This document shows positions 6,487-13,722 of a DNA stretch of 13,722 bases, piece by piece. Made by a program: the position numbers and the translations under genes. The number at the start of each line of letters is the position of its first letter. Positions within the stretch are counted from its first letter, which is position 1. The notes beneath the pieces were generated by a model. It ran no database searches. It was not told the DNA's origin and saw nothing but the letters and a program-made list of their open reading frames with translations. The DNA comes from JBCBST01 sp039819115 (lineage in GTDB: Bacteria > Bacteroidota > Rhodothermia > Balneolales > Balneolaceae), in assembly GCA_039819115.1 (NCBI GenBank), contig JBCBST010000090.1:1-13722 (forward strand), in the 5' to 3' direction.

Positions 6487-8445
6487 CTACTGTTGAATAA
6501 ACTGTGTAGTATCAATGGAAGCCGGATCTTCCGTGGATATAAGGAAAATGACATCATTGAAATCTTTATCACCCTGCGGAAGCGCGATGTCTTCAAAAGC
6601 CATGACAATGCTGGAACAACCCTGATCATAAAATAAGATGCTCTGCTGCCTGGCACTTACATTAAACTCGGGGATGGTGTACTGGCTGTAAATACCGTTG
6701 GTTATTTTTTTGCCATTCCAACCATTAGAGATCACATAAAACCCGATTACGGTACCTGCTTCAAATTCTCCCAATAGCTTCATCGTGTTTCCCTGAACCA
6801 GTTCTCCTCCGGAATACTTAGCCGATGCATTGGGAAAGATGACCACTTTATTCAAATCCTCCACGCGCTGCGGGGGATTATCTTTATGGTAATAAAAGTA
6901 CCCCAGGCTATTGAGGTAGCCCGCTCCCTCGTTCACAAAGGTGACGTACACCTTATCGTTTTTAAGCAGTTCAATCTCTCTGGTGGGGTTGTCAAAGTAT
7001 TCCGGGTTTCTTTGTAATACGTTACTACGTTCAGGCAATACATTGGCAAACAGGTTCGGTAATAATTCACTGCACACCTCCACGTCATCAGGTTTCATTC
7101 CATGAGGCACGCCTTTTTCGTCATGCCCATACAGGGTTTGATGTTCTCCGGTTTCTCCCTTCCTGAGTATTTTTAACCCTTCCTTACCCTTAGCTACAAA
7201 GATCCATTCTCCATTCGTGGTAATGAAGTTCGCAGAACCTGGTGTGTCATCAAGATCCCAGTTAAAAACCGTTTCCATATCCCCGGCCTGTTCAGGCATT
7301 AATGCCACAGCCAGCCCATCAGCGCCATTAGCCATATACACATAATCCTCATCGCTGGTTACCCCATTGGTATTACCGGTGGTGAGCATACGATCTGATG
7401 ATGAAAAGAGCACCTGACGGGTGAGTATATCAATGCCTTTCAGTCCTTCTGATCCCATGGTAACGAATACCACTTCAGGGTATCGTTCACTGAAATGCAG
7501 GGTAGCTTTTCCCTTATAAGTAAACTCAACATTTTGATGAATGGCTTCTCCAAGTTGTATTTCGTCGGCCTCGGAGGTCGATCCTACAGCTTTTACTTTA
7601 AGCATAGCTTCATCTCCAGTAACCAGGCTCACCACATAGGATGTGTTCGGATTATTCCCGTTGACGGCTACATACTTCGCGTTCTGGTATTGGTCTGCTT
7701 CAACGAACTGAAGCTGCCCTTCCCTGAACAGGAAGGTTCCACCATGACTTTTTCCTGCGGTTATATAAATGTAATCGCCGAAACGCACGACTCCATTTGC
7801 CGAAGCTGAAATACCGGTATCGGTATATTTGGAGAGGGATACATCGCGTATTTCATCGGAAATGAGTCCATCCTTAAGCTGAATCTGGCGCAATACCGCG
7901 CCCTTATTTTTGTGGGAAAGAGCCAGCCATATGTTTCTATTTAATGAAGACCCTTCATAATCGGTAGTTATTGCATTCACATCGGCATATTCAAACAAGG
8001 CCTGGCTGATCAGTTTCGGATAGGCTTTGTTGGAAAGATCGAATACTTCCAGTCCGCCATAATGCAGGTCACCTTGTCGGTTATAGGATACATACGCTTT
8101 GTCATCCACCACCTGTACGTGAGTGGCACTTAGCTGTTCTCCTTGTACTTCAGGAGCGGATACTTCGGCTACATAGTACCAGGTATGTTCCAGATCCTGT
8201 TCACTTTGGGCTGATAATCCCTCGTTTTTCTGTGCCATGGGATCAAACAGGGTGGCTTCTCCCGACCGCGAGACGATCAGTGGTTTATTAATGAACGTAG
8301 TCCTTCCAGAGAGTTCATTGGCGTCGTTTGTGATTTCAACCGATTCAGATGCTTCGATATCATCATGATCATGGGTGATGGAACATCCCGCGGTAAGCAT
8401 GCATGCCATACCCAGCAAGATGTAGTGGTAGTACTGTGCTTTCAT
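6487..8445 (-). CDS. Surface lipoprotein with LVIVD-type beta-propeller and C-terminal DUF4114 domain
   Basis: A complete 652-residue protein. The signal ends in the lipobox LTAGC with Cys21 as the lipidated residue. A short histidine/aspartate-rich linker follows (HDHDD). Residues about 85-430 contain repeated propeller blades of the LVIVD type, for example VQVVDDKAYVSY...GGLEVFDLSN, VTSDEDYVYMANGADGLAVA and ITTNGEWIFVAKGKEGLKIL. Residues about 485-635 match DUF4114: VTFVNEGAGYLNSLGYFYY, VIFPNASAKYSGGELVQG, a GFYVISNGWNG core and the ending FEDIALPQGDKDFNDVIF. The aspartates of the DKDFNDV segment (about 626-632) suggest calcium binding; this is inference. It starts 90 bases after the HlyD gene on the same strand and ends before a strong terminator. 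A plausible role is outer-membrane anchoring or surface presentation linked to the export pair. The start ATG has no clear ribosome binding site. Confidence 0.88.
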   Translation of the reverse strand: MKAQYYHYILLGMACMLTAGCSITHDHDDIEASESVEITNDANELSGRTTFINKPLIVSRSGEATLFDPMAQKNEGLSAQSEQDLEHTWYYVAEVSAPEVQGEQLSATHVQVVDDKAYVSYNRQGDLHYGGLEVFDLSNKAYPKLISQALFEYADVNAITTDYEGSSLNRNIWLALSHKNKGAVLRQIQLKDGLISDEIRDVSLSKYTDTGISASANGVVRFGDYIYITAGKSHGGTFLFREGQLQFVEADQYQNAKYVAVNGNNPNTSYVVSLVTGDEAMLKVKAVGSTSEADEIQLGEAIHQNVEFTYKGKATLHFSERYPEVVFVTMGSEGLKGIDILTRQVLFSSSDRMLTTGNTNGVTSDEDYVYMANGADGLAVALMPEQAGDMETVFNWDLDDTPGSANFITTNGEWIFVAKGKEGLKILRKGETGEHQTLYGHDEKGVPHGMKPDDVEVCSELLPNLFANVLPERSNVLQRNPEYFDNPTREIELLKNDKVYVTFVNEGAGYLNSLGYFYYHKDNPPQRVEDLNKVVIFPNASAKYSGGELVQGNTMKLLGEFEAGTVIGFYVISNGWNGKKITNGIYSQYTIPEFNVSARQQSILFYDQGCSSIVMAFEDIALPQGDKDFNDVIFLISTEDPASIDTTQFIQQ

Positions 8446-8499
8446 ATGTTTCGTATAGTTTATAATTCAACATCCTGTATTCTGTGATTTTATAGGGCT

Positions 8500-8532
8500 T
8501 TAATCGATGAACAGGGTATATCAATCGATTAA
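8500..8532. repeat. Inverted repeat TTAATCGAT-N15-ATCGATTAA
   Basis: Perfect 9-bp arms (8500-8508 and 8524-8532) lie in the 90-base gap between the HlyD gene and the lipoprotein gene. Each arm contains the palindrome ATCGAT. There is no T-run on the minus strand after it, so it looks more like an operator or an RNA-processing hairpin than a terminator. Confidence 0.45.
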
Positions 8533-8535
8533 CTC

Positions 8536-9573
8536 CTAGAAAAAGCGCTTCAATGAGACCTTCACCGACATTTTGTAGAATTGCTTCCACCCTTCCAGGT
8601 TTTCAGCATCAATGGGCATAATATCCACCAGGATACTTCGCTCGGTGGGTTCATATTTTTTCTGAAATTCAGGTGGCAGCTCGTATGTGGATACATAAAA
8701 CCGGTCTATCCTCCCTTTCTCTGTCTTTCCATCTGGAAACGTCACGTCTACAATGCTTCCAAGCTCAATCTTATCCATTTCTTCCTGACGGAAATAGGCC
8801 TGCACCCGCAGTTGTTCCGGTCGGTGAATGGTCATCACTTCTTCCGTTTTGTAGCAGACCTCGTTATCCGTTACCGTGATGCGTCCAATAACTCCATCTA
8901 CAGGTGCCACATACATACGACTTGCCTCTGCAGATGCTGAAAAGGTACTTCTGGATGCATATTGATCATTCAACCGATTTAACTGATCGATATGACGTAT
9001 GATAAACCGGATCTCTTCCTTTACCAGCCTCAGTCTAGAGCTTAAGGCATCTACATGGCGCTGTTGATCATCGAGTTTAGAACGAGTGTAAGCAGCCTGG
9101 ATAACCAACCGGCGGATGGACTCCAGCCTTAACCGTTCGGCATTCATCTGGCTAATCAGTTCGTCACGTTCCGTACGCTTTTCACTAAGGGTGCGGTTGT
9201 GAGTCAATATTTCTCTCTTCAAACGCTCCCGGTTTTGGGTAGCAGAGTTTCGGATAGCCGCATCGTTCTCGAAATACGGATTGCGGAAATAGAATAACGT
9301 GTCTCCCTGCTCTACTTCGGTTCCTTCGGTTACGTTGAGCTGTAGGATTCGAACATCGTCGGTAAAATGAACGGCAAGTTTGTTCATCGTAACCATTCCA
9401 TCAACCTCGATGAAGGTAACCTTGTTGAATACGTAATAGCACCCAAAGCCGAGTACTAACCCCAGTAAAAGAATAAACAGTACACGATCTGTGTTGATCT
9501 TCTTTTTGGGTTTGGGCATCTCTTTTAAATGCCGGATGGTGGCATTTCCCTGTTTAAAACTAAATTGTTCCAT
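8536..9573 (-). CDS. HlyD-family membrane-fusion (periplasmic adaptor) protein
   Basis: A 345-residue adaptor with standard layout. There is a basic cytoplasmic N-terminus (KPKKK at 21-25) and one transmembrane helix at about 31-49 (VLFILLLGLVLGFGCYYVF). The first half of the lipoyl/barrel-sandwich domain follows (about 54-96, with VTEGTEVEQGDTLF). A long charged coiled coil (about 105-208) leads to the second lipoyl half (about 220-252, VAPVDGVIGRITV) and a beta-barrel region (about 254-345). It would bridge an inner-membrane partner to the outer-membrane channel. The stop of the TolC-like gene is 5 bases upstream, so the two form an operon. No ABC transporter or RND pump lies in the window. 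With a processive glycosyltransferase nearby, the combination recalls Alg44-type adaptors of exopolysaccharide systems, though no PilZ domain is seen here. The assignment to HlyD is firm; the partner is inferred. Confidence 0.92.
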   Translation of the reverse strand: MEQFSFKQGNATIRHLKEMPKPKKKINTDRVLFILLLGLVLGFGCYYVFNKVTFIEVDGMVTMNKLAVHFTDDVRILQLNVTEGTEVEQGDTLFYFRNPYFENDAAIRNSATQNRERLKREILTHNRTLSEKRTERDELISQMNAERLRLESIRRLVIQAAYTRSKLDDQQRHVDALSSRLRLVKEEIRFIIRHIDQLNRLNDQYASRSTFSASAEASRMYVAPVDGVIGRITVTDNEVCYKTEEVMTIHRPEQLRVQAYFRQEEMDKIELGSIVDVTFPDGKTEKGRIDRFYVSTYELPPEFQKKYEPTERSILVDIMPIDAENLEGWKQFYKMSVKVSLKRFF

Positions 9574-9578
9574 AGCTA

Positions 9579-10889
9579 TTATCTCTGTTGTTTTAGTACG
9601 GCTATTCCGGGTTCTGCTGGCTCGGATGAACCATCAGTATGTATGGCCTCCAGGAAATGGGTAATGGGCACATGCAGCATCCGGTCCATTCTGAGAAGGT
9701 CCTGAAGTAGCTGTTTTTTCAGTTCCAGCATCTCCAGCCTGATGGCTACTGCATCATCATGGAGTAAAAGAGGCCGTGCAATCGGTTCTCCTTCACTGAT
9801 GCTTGTTCGTTGAACAATATCCACACGGATACGCTCCTGCACCAGTTCCAAATCCTTTTCGAGTGTTACGAACTGCTTTTGTTTGTACACGTATGCTGAG
9901 TACAGCATCAGCAGTTCTTTCTTTGCATTGAGCTGTTCCTCCATCACGAGTTGCTGAAGGTTTGAAATGGATTGACGTTCCCAGTTGCGGGTTGCGTTTC
10001 GTTTTGGTGATAAGGGAACCTTGAGAGATACTCTGACAGAGGCAAAATCCCGGTTTCGATTATCGAAACGATGTGCACGATTATAGTCCAGCGAAGCGTT
10101 AAGACTTACCTGGTTTGCTAAATGATGCTTCTGCTCAATGATGTGCTGTTGAAGGCGGATCTCTTCCATTCGCTGCGGATCGTTCGAAAGGGTTTCCTGT
10201 GCCCCTGTCAGATCCAGGTAGTACCGTGGAGCATCTCCGATTCGAAATGAACGGTATTCCGGTCCTTGATCCTGAAAGATGCTTGAGAAACTATCCGAAT
10301 ACGCCCTGGATGAAGCATACCGAAGCGTGACTTCTTCCAGCCGTTGTTCAATTCTAATTACCGTTTCGGGTAGAACATGACCGTCCTCCCGTAAACGGAT
10401 AAAATGACTGTTCTGATCCTCCAGAATACCTATTCGTTCCAGTAGCAATTCCCTGGATTCATGCTCAAATAGATCGGCAAGCAACGCAAACCGATACACA
10501 TATAGACTTTCTTTAGCACGTTTAGACTCGTTTAGCTCTTCTATTCGCACCTTGGAGGCCAGCTCTTTTGCTTTTAGCCTTGATGCCATATACCCGGACT
10601 TCAGAATGTCCCAATCCACCCCTACCCGGTATATTCTCTGGCTCATGCTCTGTTCAATATCATCTTCTATGAAACCATCACCCCAGCGTTCCTGGTAGTG
10701 GGCATGCATGTGAATGCCCCAGTCCTGTTCAGCAAGTATGCGTTCAGCTTCAACCAGCGATACCCGGTCACTGATCGTTTCATGATTGGTTTGTTCAAGA
10801 AAACGGGTAAACTGATCCACCCTTTCCTGCGCGATCACACACGAGTGGCTTACGCTGAAGAACAGTACAATGATCGAAAGGTATCTCAT
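9579..10889 (-). CDS. TolC-like outer-membrane channel protein
   Basis: A protein of about 436 residues with a Sec signal peptide (MRYLSIIVLFFSV..., likely cut after Ala20). It shows the two-fold repeat of the outer-membrane efflux family. A first beta-barrel stretch is near 56-95 (WGIHMHAHYQERW, then RVGVDWDILKSG), followed by long amphipathic helices (about 100-200). A second barrel stretch is near 258-293 (VSLNASLDYNRAH, then FASVRVSLKVPLSP), followed by helices (about 300-405). The trimer would form an outer-membrane barrel and periplasmic tunnel that docks with the HlyD protein encoded 5 bases downstream. The sequence is divergent from classical TolC, with many charged residues in the helical part. 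It is the first gene of this minus-strand run, and its promoter must lie in 10890-11190, where no clear minus-strand TAnnTTTG element is visible. Confidence 0.88.
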   Translation of the reverse strand: MRYLSIIVLFFSVSHSCVIAQERVDQFTRFLEQTNHETISDRVSLVEAERILAEQDWGIHMHAHYQERWGDGFIEDDIEQSMSQRIYRVGVDWDILKSGYMASRLKAKELASKVRIEELNESKRAKESLYVYRFALLADLFEHESRELLLERIGILEDQNSHFIRLREDGHVLPETVIRIEQRLEEVTLRYASSRAYSDSFSSIFQDQGPEYRSFRIGDAPRYYLDLTGAQETLSNDPQRMEEIRLQQHIIEQKHHLANQVSLNASLDYNRAHRFDNRNRDFASVRVSLKVPLSPKRNATRNWERQSISNLQQLVMEEQLNAKKELLMLYSAYVYKQKQFVTLEKDLELVQERIRVDIVQRTSISEGEPIARPLLLHDDAVAIRLEMLELKKQLLQDLLRMDRMLHVPITHFLEAIHTDGSSEPAEPGIAVLKQQR

Positions 10890-11063
10890 AGCTTTCTTTT
10901 TTTGATAAAGCTACGCCTCTGGATCACCGTTACCGGATCTTATCGATGAGTATCAGAATTCATAAGATGAACCGGGAAAAAAACCGGATGTTGGGTTTTT
11001 GGACAACGTGAGCCATTCAACCCGAATCTGTAACACCCCTTATTCTTCCCCATAAGCCAAACA

Positions 11064-11127
11064 TGGCGGTTTTGTTATAGTTGGCGGAATCGAAACGACG
11101 GAAATGAATATATTTTTGGCGGTTTTG
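11064..11127 (+). repeat. Repeated TGGCGG motifs, including an 11-bp direct repeat TGGCGGTTTTG
   Basis: TGGCGGTTTTG occurs at 11064-11074 and again at 11117-11127. A third TGGCGG core is at 11082-11087. All are in the same orientation and surround the candidate -7 element of the RHS-like gene, so they could be binding sites for a regulator. Confidence 0.45.
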
Positions 11128-11136
11128 AACTAACCA

Positions 11137-11152
11137 CCCCCCCCCCTTTTTT
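11137..11152 (+). repeat. Homopolymer tract C10 followed by T6
   Basis: Ten consecutive C (11137-11146) are followed by six T (11147-11152), 39 bases before the RHS-like start codon. C-runs of this length are prone to slippage and are known elsewhere as phase-variation tracts for surface proteins. It is non-coding here, so any effect would be on transcription or the leader RNA. Confidence 0.85.
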
Positions 11153-11157
11153 GTTTA

Positions 11158-11191
11158 ATTGATTGGTGTTGAATGTTATAAACCAATCAAT
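11158..11191 (+). promoter_or_regulatory. 10-bp inverted repeat ending directly at the start codon
   Basis: ATTGATTGGT (11158-11167) and ACCAATCAAT (11182-11191) are perfect inverted arms with a 14-base loop. The second arm ends at the base before the ATG at 11192. ACCAATCA recurs inside the coding region at 11216-11223. There is no Shine-Dalgarno site in the gap. It may be an operator or a hairpin that hides the initiation region. Confidence 0.6.
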
Positions 11192-13722
11192 ATGACACCT
11201 TTCAATCAACTCTCCACCAATCAGGTTCCTAAAACACCGTTTTCTGATCTAACAAAAGAAAAAAAAAGCCAGTCAAGCAACACTTATGCATTCAGGGCAG
11301 GATCAGATATACTCCCAACCCTGATATTGAGTATAAGTTGGGTTGCTGTACTAATCCTATCAGCAGGTTCTATTGTGGCCCAGGAAGGCTTTATTGAAAT
11401 GGATTACCCTAAATTTCAATCACCTGAGACCCACTCTTTAGGTATTTTTGGTGAGATTCCGGTAAGCATGTATACAGGAGTGCCCGACATCACTATCCCA
11501 ATCACTACTGTGAATGCTGGTAATTATAACTTGCCAGTTACATTAAATTATCATCCCTCTAATGTTAAAGCAGTTTCCAAAGCGAGTTGGGTTGGATTAG
11601 GATGGTCGTTGAGTGCGGGTGGGGTAATTACTCGTAGCGTAAAAGGATGCGCGGATGATGAACTATATGGATATTATCATCAAGGTTACCGACTGTATGA
11701 TAATGATTTTTGGAATACACCTCTTGACCTAACAAAGGATGTAAATGTGGCAATTCCAGGTCAGAATCCTAATTCAGTACTAGAGTTTACTCAAACCGGA
11801 AAATGCATAAATGGTAACTCACTTAACTTTGATTTTGAACCGGACGAATTCTACTACAATTTTGGAGGAAGGAGTGGAAAATTTGTGCTTCCACCCAAAC
11901 CGGAATCCGGGATTCCCGATATCCGAACCATACCTACATCGAAACTTGATATAGTCCCTTTTTTTGGGAGTGATCTACAGCTGACCAGGTTTGAGATAAC
12001 CGATGAATCGGGTGTTCGTTTTGTTTTTTCTGCCATAGAAGAGCTGGATAACACTTATTCTTTAACTGCTAATTCGGGTGGAACAATAGTAACCGATAAT
12101 ATTTCATGGTACTTGACAGAAATCATTCCGCCCACATCATCGGAGACGATTACGCTATCGTATCACGAACCGGAGGCCGTGAGTTATTTCAGCAGAAGCA
12201 TAAAAGGAAATCATTGGTATAATGAGCCAGAAGATTCCCTTTACAATGAAATTGACTTTTTTGTTAATCTGAATGGTGCTTATCACTTCGTACGCCGGTT
12301 ATCATCAATTGAATCTGGTTCTATAAAAGTAGTATTTAACAGTGCTTCAGCTCCAGACCGATACGATTCCCAAAAATACTACCGTTCTTTATGGGATGGT
12401 TTTAGCTTAGCTGCACAAGAATATTCTCTGCAGAGTATTGACATTAAAACAATAGATGATGCGCTACTTTCTTCCTGGGAGTTTGACTTTGGTTACTTCA
12501 ATAACTCGGTTCAGAATAGACTCGACGGTACCCCTATAAATGCACCGGATTTGTGGAAAAGACTACGCCTAGATGGTATTGATATTAAGAACGCCACTAG
12601 CCAGGATATCTCTCATTATCGGTTCGAGTATAACTCTGCAAACTATGAGCATTTAGAATACAACCCGATAACCAATCAAATGGAGGGGACTGGAGTCTAT
12701 TATTCATTACCTCCTTTTTTGGATGTAACTGAACTAGGAGGAACGCCCTCTACCCCATATGAGAAAGTCTTGGCATATCCTCAGTATGATTACTGGGGAT
12801 ATTTCAATGGCAAAGTGAACTCTTTGTACAATATTCCCTTCCTGGATTATACCAATACGCGTATGAAAAGTAGCCGGGGACCTAAATCAGTTGACCGTGA
12901 GCCTGATGAAGAAGCAATGAAGGTAGGTGTCTTATCTAAAATAATATATCCTACTGGGGGGTATACCACTTATGAATTTGAAACGAATACCTATGACGCC
13001 GTTGGAAGTACTCAACTATCAATTTCACAACTGGGAGAAGGGTTACGCATTAAACAGATAAAGAGCTATGATTTTCCTGGTACAGATCCAATTGTGAAAA
13101 CTTATATGTACGAAGAGGCCGATGGTTCTACAAGCGGCGCCATTATATCAGAACCCACCTTTTTAAAGCCTTATTTTGGAATTTATGACCTTGACTACGG
13201 GAGCCTGTTTCCTGAACAGGAATTTTATGACAATTCTACTTTTGAGTTAGGTAATACAAAAGGAGGCTTTGTAGGATATAAAAGAGTTACTGAACAGTTG
13301 GGTGTTAATGGTGAGTTTGGTAAGGTTGTTTACTCTTTTACTAATCCTGAGGATTACAATAATACATTGACAATGGGTTTTTGGGCAACCCCCGAGACTT
13401 ATCGACTTTGGGATTTCATCGACCCTGGCTTTGGTGAACTCTACGAAGATTACTACCTGGATTATATGGTGTATCGCAATACCAGGTTTACCTCAAACTA
13501 CTCCCAATACAAGTGGGGGTTTGGACAACGTACAAACCTGGATGCACGGCGTGGGTTACTCACTCAAAAGGAAATATATGACGAGAGTGGCTCTTTAAAA
13601 ACAAAAGAGACCTACGATTATTTTGAAAGCTTTGATGAAGATTCACCTGATTCACAATATCATCAGGTTCTGCGTGGGTTATCGATTTACGGTCTGCCCA
13701 AACAGACGATGTTTGGTACTCC
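11192..13722 (+). CDS. N-terminal part of a large RHS/YD-type surface protein (runs off the window)
   Basis: One uninterrupted frame from the ATG at 11192 to the window edge, 843 codons with no stop. Residues 40-62 are a hydrophobic signal or anchor segment (LPTLILSISWVAVLILSAG) ending IVAQE, with likely cleavage near residue 63. A 39-residue polar N-terminal extension precedes it, unusually long for a signal peptide. Residues about 84-150 carry the block typical of large Bacteroidota RHS-related proteins: LGIFGEIPVSMYTGVPDITI, NLPVTLNYHPS and ASWVGLGWSLSAGGVITRS. Further on, VGVLSKIIYPTGGYTTYEFE and LTQKEIYDESGSLKTKETYD fit the same family, in which an RHS core and a variable C-terminal domain normally follow; neither is in this window. 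GC is low (about 37-38% in two 60-base samples) compared with the export genes (47-50% in two samples), which suggests an accessory gene. The protein is presumably exported; toxin or adhesin function cannot be judged without the C-terminus. Confidence 0.85.
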   Translation, partial: MTPFNQLSTNQVPKTPFSDLTKEKKSQSSNTYAFRAGSDILPTLILSISWVAVLILSAGSIVAQEGFIEMDYPKFQSPETHSLGIFGEIPVSMYTGVPDITIPITTVNAGNYNLPVTLNYHPSNVKAVSKASWVGLGWSLSAGGVITRSVKGCADDELYGYYHQGYRLYDNDFWNTPLDLTKDVNVAIPGQNPNSVLEFTQTGKCINGNSLNFDFEPDEFYYNFGGRSGKFVLPPKPESGIPDIRTIPTSKLDIVPFFGSDLQLTRFEITDESGVRFVFSAIEELDNTYSLTANSGGTIVTDNISWYLTEIIPPTSSETITLSYHEPEAVSYFSRSIKGNHWYNEPEDSLYNEIDFFVNLNGAYHFVRRLSSIESGSIKVVFNSASAPDRYDSQKYYRSLWDGFSLAAQEYSLQSIDIKTIDDALLSSWEFDFGYFNNSVQNRLDGTPINAPDLWKRLRLDGIDIKNATSQDISHYRFEYNSANYEHLEYNPITNQMEGTGVYYSLPPFLDVTELGGTPSTPYEKVLAYPQYDYWGYFNGKVNSLYNIPFLDYTNTRMKSSRGPKSVDREPDEEAMKVGVLSKIIYPTGGYTTYEFETNTYDAVGSTQLSISQLGEGLRIKQIKSYDFPGTDPIVKTYMYEEADGSTSGAIISEPTFLKPYFGIYDLDYGSLFPEQEFYDNSTFELGNTKGGFVGYKRVTEQLGVNGEFGKVVYSFTNPEDYNNTLTMGFWATPETYRLWDFIDPGFGELYEDYYLDYMVYRNTRFTSNYSQYKWGFGQRTNLDARRGLLTQKEIYDESGSLKTKETYDYFESFDEDSPDSQYHQVLRGLSIYGLPKQTMFGT

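Larger units (their letters stand above)
10890..11191. other. Divergent intergenic region between the TolC-like and RHS-like genes
   Basis: A 302-base region holding the promoters of both flanking genes. For the plus-strand gene, TATTTTTG (11111-11118) matches the TAnnTTTG -7 element, but the nearest upstream TTG (11081-11083) is 27 bases away, longer than usual. The region also holds repeated TGGCGG motifs (11064-11127), a run of ten C (11137-11146) and an inverted repeat touching the start codon (11158-11191). No RNA gene and no further ORF are visible. Confidence 0.5.

Noticed and set aside
6376..6636. Plus-strand 86-codon open frame spanning the terminator
   Set aside because: It runs through the perfect terminator hairpin and the 3' end of the lipoprotein gene on the other strand; there is no ribosome site or recognisable domain.
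6372..8514. 12-base word ATCGATGAACAG shared by two intergenic regions (6372-6383 and 8503-8514)
   Set aside because: A few exact 12-base matches are expected by chance in a window of this size, and the flanks do not match.
10967..11030. Hairpin-like ACCGG and GGGTT/AACCC pairings upstream of the TolC-like gene
   Set aside because: The stems are only 5 bp with long or ambiguous loops and no consistent terminator or riboswitch form.

Overview
The window looks like chromosomal DNA from the Bacteroidota/Rhodothermota (FCB) group, possibly the Balneola-like lineage. The clues are a TTG/TAnnTTTG-type promoter before bioB, mostly weak Shine-Dalgarno sites, lipoproteins with short signal peptides, and the start of a very large RHS/YD-type surface protein of the kind common in that group. 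This is inferred from sequence character; no database search was run.

Left part (1-2911): two minus-strand genes, the 5' part of a membrane protein and an alpha/beta-hydrolase, face away from a complete plus-strand biotin synthase gene (bioB). bioB is followed after 2 bases by a low-GC gene for a small lipoprotein of unknown function, then a clear terminator. Next (2924-3513) comes an intact Xre/MbcA/ParS-type antitoxin gene. An ATGA overlap follows it, leading into a broken remnant of a RES-domain toxin, so the antitoxin appears to be an orphan.

Central part (3552-10889): five minus-strand genes that fit together as a synthase-dependent exopolysaccharide production and export locus. In order of transcription they are a TolC-like outer-membrane channel, an HlyD-like membrane-fusion protein, a lipoprotein with an LVIVD-type propeller and a DUF4114 domain, a strong terminator, then a zinc-ribbon (TackOD1-like) cytoplasmic protein coupled by a TGATG overlap to a membrane-embedded processive family 2 glycosyltransferase. 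The inferred scheme is that the synthase makes and extrudes a polymer under control of the zinc-ribbon protein, HlyD and TolC form an envelope conduit, and the lipoprotein acts at the surface.

Right part (10890-13722): a 302-base divergent intergenic region holds repeated TGGCGG motifs, a run of ten C, and a 10-bp inverted repeat ending directly at the start codon of the next gene. That gene is the N-terminal 843 codons of an RHS/YD-type surface protein, which runs off the window without a stop. It is AT-rich compared with the export genes. It is absent from a closed-ORF listing only because its stop lies beyond the window.
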